Origin: Pyrobaculum oguniense TE7 | GTDB taxonomy: Archaea > Thermoproteota > Thermoprotei > Thermoproteales > Thermoproteaceae | Direction of reading: 5' to 3' | Assembly (NCBI GenBank): GCA_000247545.1 | Contig: CP003316.1 | Coordinates: forward strand, 185,233-249,232 | Length of the DNA: 64,000 nt | Notes under the pieces: model-generated | Databases searched by the model: none | Seen by the model: only the letters and a program-made list of their open reading frames with translations | Told to the model about the DNA's origin: nothing | Shown: piece by piece, positions 16,846 to 23,778 of the stretch | Numbering within the stretch: position 1 is the first letter of the stretch | How the letters are laid out: each line of letters opens with the position of its first letter | Made by a program: the position numbers and the translations under genes

Positions 16846-17964
16846 CTACTCGCCTCTTACCTCGGCGTACCACCTCAGCAGTTGCCAGCCGACGCCTTTT
16901 ATCTTGGCGAGGGCGAATAGGTGCTTGGCACGAAGCGTCGCTTTGTCCTTCCCCTTCAGCGACTCGTCTCCCGTCAACGCCGCTAGCACGTCGGCTCTCT
17001 CTTCGTCTAGCCTCACGTCGGCTCTGACGCCTCCGTCCCTCTCCACGCCCCAGACAAAGGAGAAGGACTCGGCGCGGCCGTTGGCCTCGTACTCCACGAC
17101 GACCCTCGGCCTGTTGCCTTCCCACTCCGCCTTTACGTCCCTTATCACCGCTCTGATGCCCCTCTCCTTGTCCTCCGCGACCATCCCCCTCGGGTCTATT
17201 GTCTCGGCCTCCTTCGCCGGCTTTAGGTGCTCGTCCAGTAAGTCATAGAAGCCTCTTCCCCTAGCGATCTCCTCAAGCCGCCTCACGGCCTTTTCGGCCC
17301 ACCCCACGCCTTGCCGCCTCAGCTCCTCCAGCCTCCAGAGGCCGGCCGGGATCTTGAGGTAGATGTGGCCTCCCTCTTCTTTCTCAGGCTTCTTCGCCGT
17401 GAAGTGAACCCCGTCCTCGAAACCTGTCTCTTCCAGCGCCTTCACAGCGGCTTCGAAAGCGTCGGTCGATTTCGGCTGGTATCTGATTTCCAGCCACTTC
17501 GAGCCGGCCTTTTCTCTCTTCACTACGCTCATCTCCACTCCGGCTATTTCAACGGTGTTGGGGCCGGCCTCTATCTTCTTAATCAGCTCTTCTTTCTTCT
17601 TAACGCTTATCACGCCGTTTTTGTACAGCTCCTCGACGAGGGCCTTAACCGCCTCTATCCACTCCACACGGCGGATTGCCGTAATGGAGTCGGTGGTCAG
17701 CTGTACGTACCACTCTCGGCCGTACTTCCTCACCTCGGCCTCTGCGCCCAATGCGCTTAGAATTGAGGCAAGCCGCTCTGCATTCTCCTTGGCGCCTTTG
17801 AAAACTGCGCGTAGCTCTCTGCCGGTCCACCTCATGTTAATGTGTGCCAATTCGCGCCCAGACTCGTCCTTGAAGCGCACGACAAGCTTCGGCTTCCCTC
17901 CCTCCTCCCTCAGTTCGTGCTCAATTCTCAACTTCTTCACGTATCCTTCCACGTATTCTCTCAT
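16846..17964 (-). CDS. paREP2b family protein
   Basis: The 372-residue, highly charged protein matches the paREP2b family as I know it, a multicopy group found in Pyrobaculum genomes: KKLRIEHELREEGG, LTTDSITAIRR, GLWRLEELRRQGVGWAEKAV, RGFYDLLDEHLKP, DPRGMV, LAALTGDESLKGK and KGVGWQLLRWYAEVRG. Its function is unknown. It overlaps the upstream paREP2a frame by 44 bp in a different frame, so it could be translationally coupled or the second half of a frameshifted fusion. It lies between tRNA-Lys and the inverted tRNA-Lys half. Confidence 0.8.
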   Translation of the reverse strand: MREYVEGYVKKLRIEHELREEGGKPKLVVRFKDESGRELAHINMRWTGRELRAVFKGAKENAERLASILSALGAEAEVRKYGREWYVQLTTDSITAIRRVEWIEAVKALVEELYKNGVISVKKKEELIKKIEAGPNTVEIAGVEMSVVKREKAGSKWLEIRYQPKSTDAFEAAVKALEETGFEDGVHFTAKKPEKEEGGHIYLKIPAGLWRLEELRRQGVGWAEKAVRRLEEIARGRGFYDLLDEHLKPAKEAETIDPRGMVAEDKERGIRAVIRDVKAEWEGNRPRVVVEYEANGRAESFSFVWGVERDGGVRADVRLDEERADVLAALTGDESLKGKDKATLRAKHLFALAKIKGVGWQLLRWYAEVRGE

Positions 17965-18187
17965 TCTCTCTAAGTTTTTTAAGGAGGTAGTCGGCGCTTA
18001 TGCCCAGCGCCTTGCCCACTCCAAGCAGTTGCGAGAATAGGTGCCACTCCGCCGCGAAGACGCGGGCGGCGTATTCGGGGTCGAAGTATATCATGGCCTC
18101 GTTTTCTCCGACGTACACTCCGCTTATCTTCACGCCGTATTTGTCGGCGAGGATTACGTACAGCGCGATTTTGACGTACACGTCCAT
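17921..18187 (-). CDS. paREP2a family protein
   Basis: From ATG 18187 the protein has 88 residues: MDVYVKIALYVILADKYGV, ISGVYVGENEAMIYFDPEYA, then a helical tail ending IREEVEN. This matches the paREP2a N-terminal family that normally precedes or is joined to paREP2b. A longer upstream extension of the frame is proline-rich and looks non-coding. No clear promoter is seen. The function is unknown. Confidence 0.65.
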   Translation of the reverse strand: MDVYVKIALYVILADKYGVKISGVYVGENEAMIYFDPEYAARVFAAEWHLFSQLLGVGKALGISADYLLKKLRENERIRGRIREEVEN

Positions 18188-18201
18188 GGGGGCGGCGGGC
18201 C

Positions 18202-18441
18202 ATGACCCGCGCCTTCGTGGCGGCGTGCGGCAGGTGGGTTGAGGTAGAGGCGGAGGAGGTGAGGGAGGCCGCAAAGGCAGACGCGGTGTTTGAAGCGGTA
18301 ATCGCTCCCGTTGTTAAGGATTGCGTCTGGGGGGAGGTGGGGCGGAGGGATGGGGTCCTGGCCGGCTTCAACAATGGCATAGCCGAGCAGTGCCTCATAA
18401 GGCAACGGGGCGGGGCAGAGGAGGCGTGGCTGGTAATATAA
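18202..18441 (+). CDS. possible small protein in the paREP2 patch
   Basis: ATG 18202 opens a 79-codon frame (MTRAFVAACGRWVEVEAEEV and on) divergent from paREP2a and only 14 bp away from it. It has amphipathic helix-like content, but several other frames are also open in this GC-rich stretch and no promoter is evident. It may be a decayed or spurious frame. Confidence 0.3.
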   Translation: MTRAFVAACGRWVEVEAEEVREAAKADAVFEAVIAPVVKDCVWGEVGRRDGVLAGFNNGIAEQCLIRQRGGAEEAWLVI

Positions 18442-18462
18442 ACAGAAGCCGCCGAATAGGCG

Positions 18463-18590
18463 GTGGAGGAGGCGAAGCATGAGAATAGCCGCGTAGTGGA
18501 GAGGAGGCTGTGAAGGCCAACATATACGTCTGCAACGAATTTGTGGAGACGGAGCTGTCTCTAGAGGACTTGGGGAGCCCGCCGCTCTAA
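18463..18590 (+). pseudogene. two overlapping gene remnants truncated at the tRNA half
   Basis: The frame 18463-18513 encodes only MEEAKHENSRVVERRL before TGA. Its stop overlaps a GTG at 18510 that opens MKANIYVCNEFVETELSLED and on, a frame that runs into the inverted tRNA-Lys half at 18576 and stops there at 18590. The GTGA overlap is a typical operon junction, so these look like the tail of one gene and the head of the next, with the second cut by the rearrangement. Confidence 0.4.
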
Positions 18591-18610
18591 CCGGGCTGAG
18601 CTACGGGCCC
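18576..18610 (-). other. 5' half of tRNA-Lys, inverted copy
   Basis: These 35 bases are the exact reverse complement of the first 35 bases of tRNA-Lys (16696-16730). The match ends right before the anticodon, after C32 and T33. No 3' half follows. A TATA-like TTAAAAAC at about 18629-18638 lies upstream on the minus strand at tRNA-promoter distance, but the flanking sequence is unrelated to that of the intact gene. Confidence 0.8.
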
Positions 18611-18655
18611 TTGTGCCTTTACTTGGTGGGTTTTTAAGTTTGTGGGTCGTTGTCT

Positions 18656-18719
18656 GCCGGGGTTTGAACCCGCGTGCTTGGGCTGTTGCGGGTCCGCCCG
18701 CAATCCTCCCGCTAGGCTA
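18656..18719 (-). pseudogene. degenerate tRNA-like sequence (pseudo-tRNA)
   Basis: On the minus strand a D-arm-like TAGCCTAGCGG block, a hairpin TTGCGGG-CGGA-CCCGCAA and a T-arm-like GGGTTCAAACCCCGG follow each other, but no matching acceptor stem is present. The segment ACCCGCAACAGCC...AAGC...CGCGGGT matches the intron and 3' anticodon stem of tRNA-Val (18841-18938) with two mismatches. It is probably a scrambled, inverted partial copy. Confidence 0.55.
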
Positions 18720-18840
18720 AGTTTTTTATCGGCTGGGCATTCAACGTAGGCTACATCCTCGGTGCTAGGCAATGGTGCGGCCACTCTATGGCAAAAAGCT
18801 TAAAAACATCTAGTAAACGTTTCAAGAAGACAAATGTAAA

Positions 18841-18938
18841 GGGCCCGTAGTCTAGCGGTTAGGATGCCCGCCTTACAAGGCGCACCCGCAACAGCCTAAG
18901 CTCGCGGGTGACCCCGGGTTCGAATCCCGGCGGGCCCA
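18841..18938 (+). tRNA. tRNA-Val (anticodon TAC) with a 25-nt intron
   Basis: Acceptor GGGCCCG pairs with CGGGCCC. Anticodon stem CCCGC/GCGGG encloses CTTACA, then an intron of about 25 nt at position 37/38. T arm CCGGG-TTCGAAT-CCCGG; discriminator A at 18938; no encoded CCA. Confidence 0.92.
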
Positions 18939-19062
18939 CTCCTCTTTTGAGGAGTTATCCGCCTTTTTCAGTGTGCGTGTTTCACAAGTTCAGCGCCGCC
19001 TCTTCGATAGTGCGTTTAAATGCTTGGGAAATAGTTTATAAAGAGATAGTAGAGGGTGAGAC

Positions 19063-20280
19063 ATGGGCGCTTTGACCATTGTGGCTAAGTACATGATAGT
19101 CGCGCAGATAGAGGTAAACGGCGGTGTTGATAAATCGGATATTATAGGCGCGCTATTTTCGCAGACCGAGGGGCTTTTAGGCAAGGATATGGATCTAAGA
19201 GAGTTGCAAATGATGGGGCGTATCGGGAGGATAGAAGTTGACATATTTGAGAAAAACGGCAAGACGAAGGCCAAGATATACATTCCAAGCAACTTGGACA
19301 GATACGAGACGGCGCTTGTAGCCGCGCTGGTGGAGAGCATAGAGAGGGTCGGCCCCTACCCCGCCTCTGTAAAAGTAATTGAAATAAGAGATCTGCGCGA
19401 GGAGAAGAGGAAGAAAATAATAGAGAAGGCCAAAGAACTTGTCAAGTTAATCGAAGAGGAGATCCTGCCAGATACTAAGGAAATTATCGAGCGGTTGAAG
19501 GAAGACGTGGCTAAGGCGGAGGTCGTGGAGTACGGCCCCGAGAGGCTCCCGGCGGGACCCGATGTCGATAAGTCAGACGCGATAATAATTGTAGAGGGCA
19601 GGGCCGATGTGGTGAACCTAGTGAAACACGGCTATAGAAACGTCATCGCGCTTGAGGGTATCAGCAGAGGGGTGCCGCAGACAATTATTGACCTAAGTAA
19701 GAAGAAGAACGTGACGGTCTTCATAGACGGCGACAAGGGGGGCGAACTTGTGTTGAAGGAGCTGTTGAAGGTGGCCCACGTAGACTACATAGCTAGGGCC
19801 CCGCCCGGCAAGGAGGTGGAGCAACTCACGGCTAAGGAAATAGCAAAGGCGCTGAGGAATAAGATCAGTCTCGAGGAGTGGCTGGCCCAGCAGAAGGCGT
19901 CTGGCGAGAGGGCGGAGGCCCCGTCCCAGCCTGCCCAGCAGTCACAGCAGGAGCAGCCGGCGCCTCAGCGCCCCATTCAAGCCCCCTTCGACCTAGAGAA
20001 GAAGATAGAAGAAATGTTGGGCACTTTAGAGGCGGAGATATACGACCAGAACTGGACACTTGTAAAGAGACTGCCTGTGAGGGAGTTACCAGACTTCCTC
20101 GCCACTAGTGGCGATTCTATCTATGCAATAATCCTAGACGGCATAACAACGCAGAGAATCGTCGACCTAGCAGCTAAGAAGGGTGTCAAGGTAATAATCA
20201 CTGCAAGGACTGGTCCTCTCACAAAAGTCCCAGAAGATATGTCTATATACACGTTTGAACAATTAAAGAAAACAGAATAG
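19063..20280 (+). CDS. dnaG: archaeal DnaG-like primase (exosome-associated)
   Basis: The 405-residue protein has the archaeal DnaG layout: an N-terminal domain (TEGLLGKDMDLRELQ), then a TOPRIM domain with the glutamate motif IIVEGRADVVNLVKHGYRNV near residue 175 and the metal motif FIDGDKGGELV near 225, then a linker rich in Gln/Pro/Ala (about 280-310) and a C-terminal domain. In Sulfolobus this protein synthesises short primers and is also a subunit of the RNA exosome. A TATA box (TTTATAAAG) lies about 25 bp before the ATG. Confidence 0.92.
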   Translation: MGALTIVAKYMIVAQIEVNGGVDKSDIIGALFSQTEGLLGKDMDLRELQMMGRIGRIEVDIFEKNGKTKAKIYIPSNLDRYETALVAALVESIERVGPYPASVKVIEIRDLREEKRKKIIEKAKELVKLIEEEILPDTKEIIERLKEDVAKAEVVEYGPERLPAGPDVDKSDAIIIVEGRADVVNLVKHGYRNVIALEGISRGVPQTIIDLSKKKNVTVFIDGDKGGELVLKELLKVAHVDYIARAPPGKEVEQLTAKEIAKALRNKISLEEWLAQQKASGERAEAPSQPAQQSQQEQPAPQRPIQAPFDLEKKIEEMLGTLEAEIYDQNWTLVKRLPVRELPDFLATSGDSIYAIILDGITTQRIVDLAAKKGVKVIITARTGPLTKVPEDMSIYTFEQLKKTE

Positions 20281-20460
20281 CTTTTTACAACCTCCCATCC
20301 GCACATTAGGCTCAGTTGTGATCAGCAACATGGCGACAATTTAGGTCTATAATAGGAGGGGCTTAGTACAAGGCGCGGCGACTAGTATCCGCGTAGAACG
20401 CTGGGGTACATAATGTTGCGCGGAAATGTTTTTAAACCTTGGCGATATGTAGAGACGCCA
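20281..20460. other. intergenic region
   Basis: I see no gene here. A GTTTTTAAACC element at about 20429-20439 lies 22-32 bp before tRNA-Thr and is probably its TATA box. Confidence 0.5.
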
Positions 20461-20555
20461 GCCCCGGTAGCTCAGCCCGGTCGGAGCGCCCAGGGGCAAA
20501 GCCCCGCGAAAGCCTTGTAAGCGGGAGGTCCCGGGTTCGAATCCCGGCCGGGGCT
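20461..20555 (+). tRNA. tRNA-Thr (anticodon TGT) with a non-canonical intron
   Basis: Acceptor GCCCCGG pairs with CCGGGGC, discriminator T at 20555. The 3' anticodon stem GCGGG requires a 5' strand CCCGC, which appears only after removing about 20 nt (AGGGGCAAAGCCCCGCGAAA) between CCC and GC. That places the intron inside the anticodon stem, near position 29/30. The loop is CTTGTAA. CCA is not encoded. Confidence 0.88.
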
Positions 20556-20754
20556 CTATACACTATTTTCGCATATTCCTACTACGCCGTTCCATGCAAA
20601 CGCTAACTTAGGCCTAGCTTTGTCGAGAAATCGGGCCGGCTAAGAATCTTTGTCTCTGTTTTGGCGAAAAACTATAATCAATTGGCTAGGTTATAACAGT
20701 CGCGAAAGCTGAGCAGTACCACCTAGGGCTGTTTGTAAATTGCCTATACAGCGG
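20556..20754. other. intergenic region without recognised feature
   Basis: This stretch between tRNA-Thr and the membrane protein gene has no convincing frame, tRNA-like fold or C/D box pattern on either strand. Confidence 0.4.
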
Positions 20755-21105
20755 CTAAAAGAGTAGGGCTCTTATTATCCTTCTCGCTATTGGCCTCTTC
20801 CATTGTGCTAGGTAAAGCGTCAGCGCAATAGTGAATAGTATATTTACCACCCAGGAGGCGATTTTCAGTATGTCAATGAGGGGGCTTGGGGATATGCGTG
20901 GGTTGAGCATGGCGGCTACAATCTGTACAGCGATGTCGTAGAGTAGCGGCCCGGCAAGCGGCACCACGGAAATCACTAAGGCCAGCGAGAAGAGTGCGCC
21001 TGCGACCCCGTTCCAAGCCAATTGATACGGGTCTGAGGTAGTGCCTAGGGTAAGGGCTACAGTGTACACAGCCGATATTACGGCCAGCGCCACGTAGAGC
21101 TTCAT
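20755..21105 (-). CDS. four-helix membrane protein of unknown function
   Basis: The 116-residue product has four hydrophobic segments (about 3-22, 30-50, 55-70 and 80-100) and a basic C-terminus (WKRPIARRIIRALLF), so it should sit in the membrane with a cytoplasmic tail. Its ATG overlaps the TGA of a 33-residue upstream gene (ATGA), which suggests coupling. Confidence 0.6.
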   Translation of the reverse strand: MKLYVALAVISAVYTVALTLGTTSDPYQLAWNGVAGALFSLALVISVVPLAGPLLYDIAVQIVAAMLNPRISPSPLIDILKIASWVVNILFTIALTLYLAQWKRPIARRIIRALLF

Positions 21106-21203
21106 AGCTCCTTAATCCTCTGGAGTAGCCACTCAATTATGTGGGCATGCACCGTCCCCGGCCTTCTTGGGATCTGCGCCAAGCACTTCTCAAGGCTCTC
21201 CAT
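21102..21203 (-). CDS. 33-residue small protein coupled to the membrane protein
   Basis: ATG 21203 opens a 33-codon frame (MESLEKCLAQIPRRPGTVHA and on, ending RIKEL) whose TGA overlaps the ATG of the membrane protein. A TATA box (TTATATATTAA on the minus strand, about 21222-21233) lies about 25 bp upstream, as expected for a leaderless gene. The function is unknown. Confidence 0.5.
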   Translation of the reverse strand: MESLEKCLAQIPRRPGTVHAHIIEWLLQRIKEL

Positions 21204-21221
21204 TCTCTTCTACTTGCAAAC

Positions 21222-21236
21222 GTTAATATATAAGTA
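21222..21236. promoter_or_regulatory. shared TATA box for polB and the divergent small gene
   Basis: GTTAATATATAAG is AT-rich and near-palindromic. It lies about 20 bp before the polB GTG (21249) and about 25 bp before the minus ATG (21203), so one element may position transcription both ways. Confidence 0.5.
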
Positions 21237-21248
21237 TTCTGTGGTGTT

Positions 21249-23609
21249 GTGGAGATCCGGGTTTGGCCTCTTGACGTCACTTACATCGTAGTAGGCGGTG
21301 TGCCCGAGGTGAGAGTTTTCGGCATAGCAGAGGGGGGCGAGAGGGTGGTCCTCGCGGATAGGTCTTTTAGGCCGTATTTCTACGTAGATTGTGCCGGTTG
21401 TGATCCTCATGCCGTGAAGACGCACCTCGGCAGGACGGCCCCCGTGGAGGGCGTGGAATTGGTCGAGAGGCGATTTCTGGGTCGGCCGCGGCAGTTTTTG
21501 AAAGTAGTGGCCAAGATCCCGGAGGATGTCAGAAGGCTGAGGGAGGCCGCGTCTACAATTCCGGGGGTGCGGGGGGTGTACGAGGCCGACATACGGTTCT
21601 ACATGAGGTATGTGATAGACATGGGGGTTGTTCCTTGTAGCTGGAACGTCGCCGAGGTGGAAGTGGCAGATGAGAAGCTGGGGTCTCTTCCGGTGTACAG
21701 AGTGGTGAAGTGGGGCGGCGCCGTTGAGGGGTTTCCCCCACCTCTCCGGGTCTTGGCGTTTGACATTGAGGTTTACAACGAGCGGGGGACCCCCGACCCG
21801 GCGAGGGATCCCATCGTCATGATCGCTGTGCAGTCCAGCGACGGCCGGCTTGAGGTTTTCGAGGCCTCTGGCAGGGACGACAGAGGAGTGCTCCGCTCGT
21901 TTGTGGAGTACGTGAGGTCTTTCGACCCCGACGTCGTTGTCGGCTACAACTCGAACAACTTCGACTGGCCCTACCTCGCAGAGCGCGCTAAGGCTGTCGG
22001 CGTACCGCTGAGAGTTGATAGGCTTGGCGGCGCGCCTCAGCAGAGCGTCTACGGCCACTGGTCGGTGCTGGGGAGGGCCAACGTCGACCTCTATAACATC
22101 GTCGACGAGTTTCCCGAAATTAAGCTGAAGACTTTGGACAGGGTGGCGGAGTACTTCGGCGTAATGCGGCGGGATGAAAGGGTCTTAATACCGGGGCACA
22201 AGATATACGAGTACTGGCGGGACCCCTCCAAGAGGCCGCTGCTCCGGCAGTACGTAATAGACGACGTGAGGTCCACATACGGCCTCGCCGAGAGGTTGTT
22301 GCCGTTTCTCATACAGCTCTCCTCCGTTTCCGGCCTCCCGCTTGACCAAGTAGCGGCGGCGAGCGTTGGGAACAGGGTTGAGTGGATGCTCCTCAGATAC
22401 GCCTATGGGCTGGGGGAGGTGGCGCCAAACCGCGAGGAGCGGGAGTACGAGCCGTACAAAGGTGCCATCGTGCTGGAGCCCAAGCCCGGCCTCTACAGCG
22501 ACGTCCTCGTCCTTGACTTCTCCTCGATGTACCCCAACGTCATGATGCGGTACAACCTCTCCCCCGACACCTACCTAGAGCCCGGCGAGCCCGATCCGCC
22601 GGAGGGCGTATACGTGGCGCCGGAGGTGGGGCATAGGTTTAGGAAGGAGCCCCCCGGCTTTATACCACAAGTGCTGAGGCGGCTTGTGGCTCTCCGGAGG
22701 GCGGTGAGGGAGGAGATGAAGAAGTACCAGCCAGATACCCCGGAGTACAGAGTACTCGACGAGAGGCAGAAGGCGTTGAAGATTATGGCAAACGCCATGT
22801 ACGGCTACACGGGGTGGGTCGGCGCGAGGTGGTACAAGAAAGAAGTAGCCGAGTCAGTCACCGCCTTTGCCAGGGCGATACTGAAAGACGTGATCGACTA
22901 CGCAAGGCGGCTGGGGATCGTCGTGATATACGGCGACACTGACAGCCTCTTCGTGAAGAAGGGCGGCGATCTGGAAAAACTTGCGAGGTACGTAGATGAG
23001 AAGTACGGAATAGAGATTAAGGTAGATAAGGACTACGAGAAGGTCCTATTTACCGAGGCCAAGAAGAGGTACGCCGGCCTTCTCAGAGATGGGAGAATAG
23101 ACATCGTGGGATTCGAAGTGGTGAGGGGGGATTGGAGCGAGCTGGCCAAGGAGGTCCAGCTCAAGGTAATCGAGCTTATACTCAAGGCGCGGGACCTCTC
23201 TGAGGCAAGGCAGAGAGTAATTAAGTACGTAAAGGATGTTATCGAGAGGCTGAAAAGCGGAAAGTTCGACCTAGACGACCTCATAATCTGGAAAACACTC
23301 GACAAGGATCTAGGCGAGTACAAGGCCTATCCCCCGCATGTACGGGCAGCGCTCATATTGAAGAAGAAGGGGTACAAGGTGGGGAGGGGGACCACCATCG
23401 GCTACGTCGTCGTTAAGGGAGGCGAGAAGGTATCCGAGAGGTCACTTCCCTACATTCTGGTAGACGACTTGGCGAAAATAGACGTTGACTACTACATAGA
23501 GAAGCAGGTGATACCGGCCGCTCTGAGAATCGCAGAAGTCATAGGGGTGAAGGAAGGGGACTTGAGAGCAGGAAGGAGCGAAAAATCGTTGCTTGACTTC
23601 TTTGAGTGA
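21249..23609 (+). CDS. polB: family B DNA polymerase
   Basis: The 786-residue enzyme matches the length of characterised Pyrobaculum B-type polymerases. The 3'-5' exonuclease has Exo I AFDIEVYNE (Asp172, Glu174), Exo II GYNSNNFDWPYL and Exo III YVIDDVRSTY. The polymerase domain has motif A DFSSMYPNVM (Asp423), motif B KIMANAMYGYTGW and motif C YGDTDSLFV (Asp563, Asp565). All catalytic carboxylates are present, so the enzyme should be active and proofreading. It is a replicative or repair polymerase; which crenarchaeal B subgroup it belongs to needs a tree. The GTG start fits the TATA box. Confidence 0.97.
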   Translation: MEIRVWPLDVTYIVVGGVPEVRVFGIAEGGERVVLADRSFRPYFYVDCAGCDPHAVKTHLGRTAPVEGVELVERRFLGRPRQFLKVVAKIPEDVRRLREAASTIPGVRGVYEADIRFYMRYVIDMGVVPCSWNVAEVEVADEKLGSLPVYRVVKWGGAVEGFPPPLRVLAFDIEVYNERGTPDPARDPIVMIAVQSSDGRLEVFEASGRDDRGVLRSFVEYVRSFDPDVVVGYNSNNFDWPYLAERAKAVGVPLRVDRLGGAPQQSVYGHWSVLGRANVDLYNIVDEFPEIKLKTLDRVAEYFGVMRRDERVLIPGHKIYEYWRDPSKRPLLRQYVIDDVRSTYGLAERLLPFLIQLSSVSGLPLDQVAAASVGNRVEWMLLRYAYGLGEVAPNREEREYEPYKGAIVLEPKPGLYSDVLVLDFSSMYPNVMMRYNLSPDTYLEPGEPDPPEGVYVAPEVGHRFRKEPPGFIPQVLRRLVALRRAVREEMKKYQPDTPEYRVLDERQKALKIMANAMYGYTGWVGARWYKKEVAESVTAFARAILKDVIDYARRLGIVVIYGDTDSLFVKKGGDLEKLARYVDEKYGIEIKVDKDYEKVLFTEAKKRYAGLLRDGRIDIVGFEVVRGDWSELAKEVQLKVIELILKARDLSEARQRVIKYVKDVIERLKSGKFDLDDLIIWKTLDKDLGEYKAYPPHVRAALILKKKGYKVGRGTTIGYVVVKGGEKVSERSLPYILVDDLAKIDVDYYIEKQVIPAALRIAEVIGVKEGDLRAGRSEKSLLDFFE

Positions 23610-23651
23610 GGCTTAGTGGCAAGTCTTCCGCTGAATCGGTAGTGCTTAAGA

Positions 23652-23706
23652 GGTTCAGCCTGTGGCGTAACTCGTCACAATTCGGCAAAGGGACACCGCA
23701 TCACAG
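23652..23706 (-). ncRNA. candidate C/D box sRNA
   Basis: On the minus strand the order is C box GTGATGC (23698-23704), a 12-nt guide, D' CCGA (23682-23685), a 3-nt spacer, C' GTGACGA (23672-23678), a 13-nt guide and D CTGA (23655-23658). A minus-strand TATA box (TTTTTAAAC, centre about 23727) lies about 25 bp upstream of the C box. This is the standard architecture of archaeal 2'-O-methylation guides. Box C differs from consensus at its last base. Targets were not determined. Confidence 0.6.
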
Positions 23707-23778
23707 CGCTAGAGGGATGAGAGTTTAAAAACGCTCTTCGTGCTGGATTCTATAAAAAGCCACGTTTTTATCTTCAAG

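Noticed and set aside
17979..18480. Long minus-strand frames overlapping paREP2a
   Set aside because: They are Arg/Pro-rich shadow frames of the GC-rich paREP2 region, and paREP2a has a recognised family sequence.
18958..19012. Possible C/D box sRNA on the minus strand between tRNA-Val and dnaG
   Set aside because: Two CTGA boxes occur, but the expected C box is not recognisable (CTATCGA), so the pattern is too weak.
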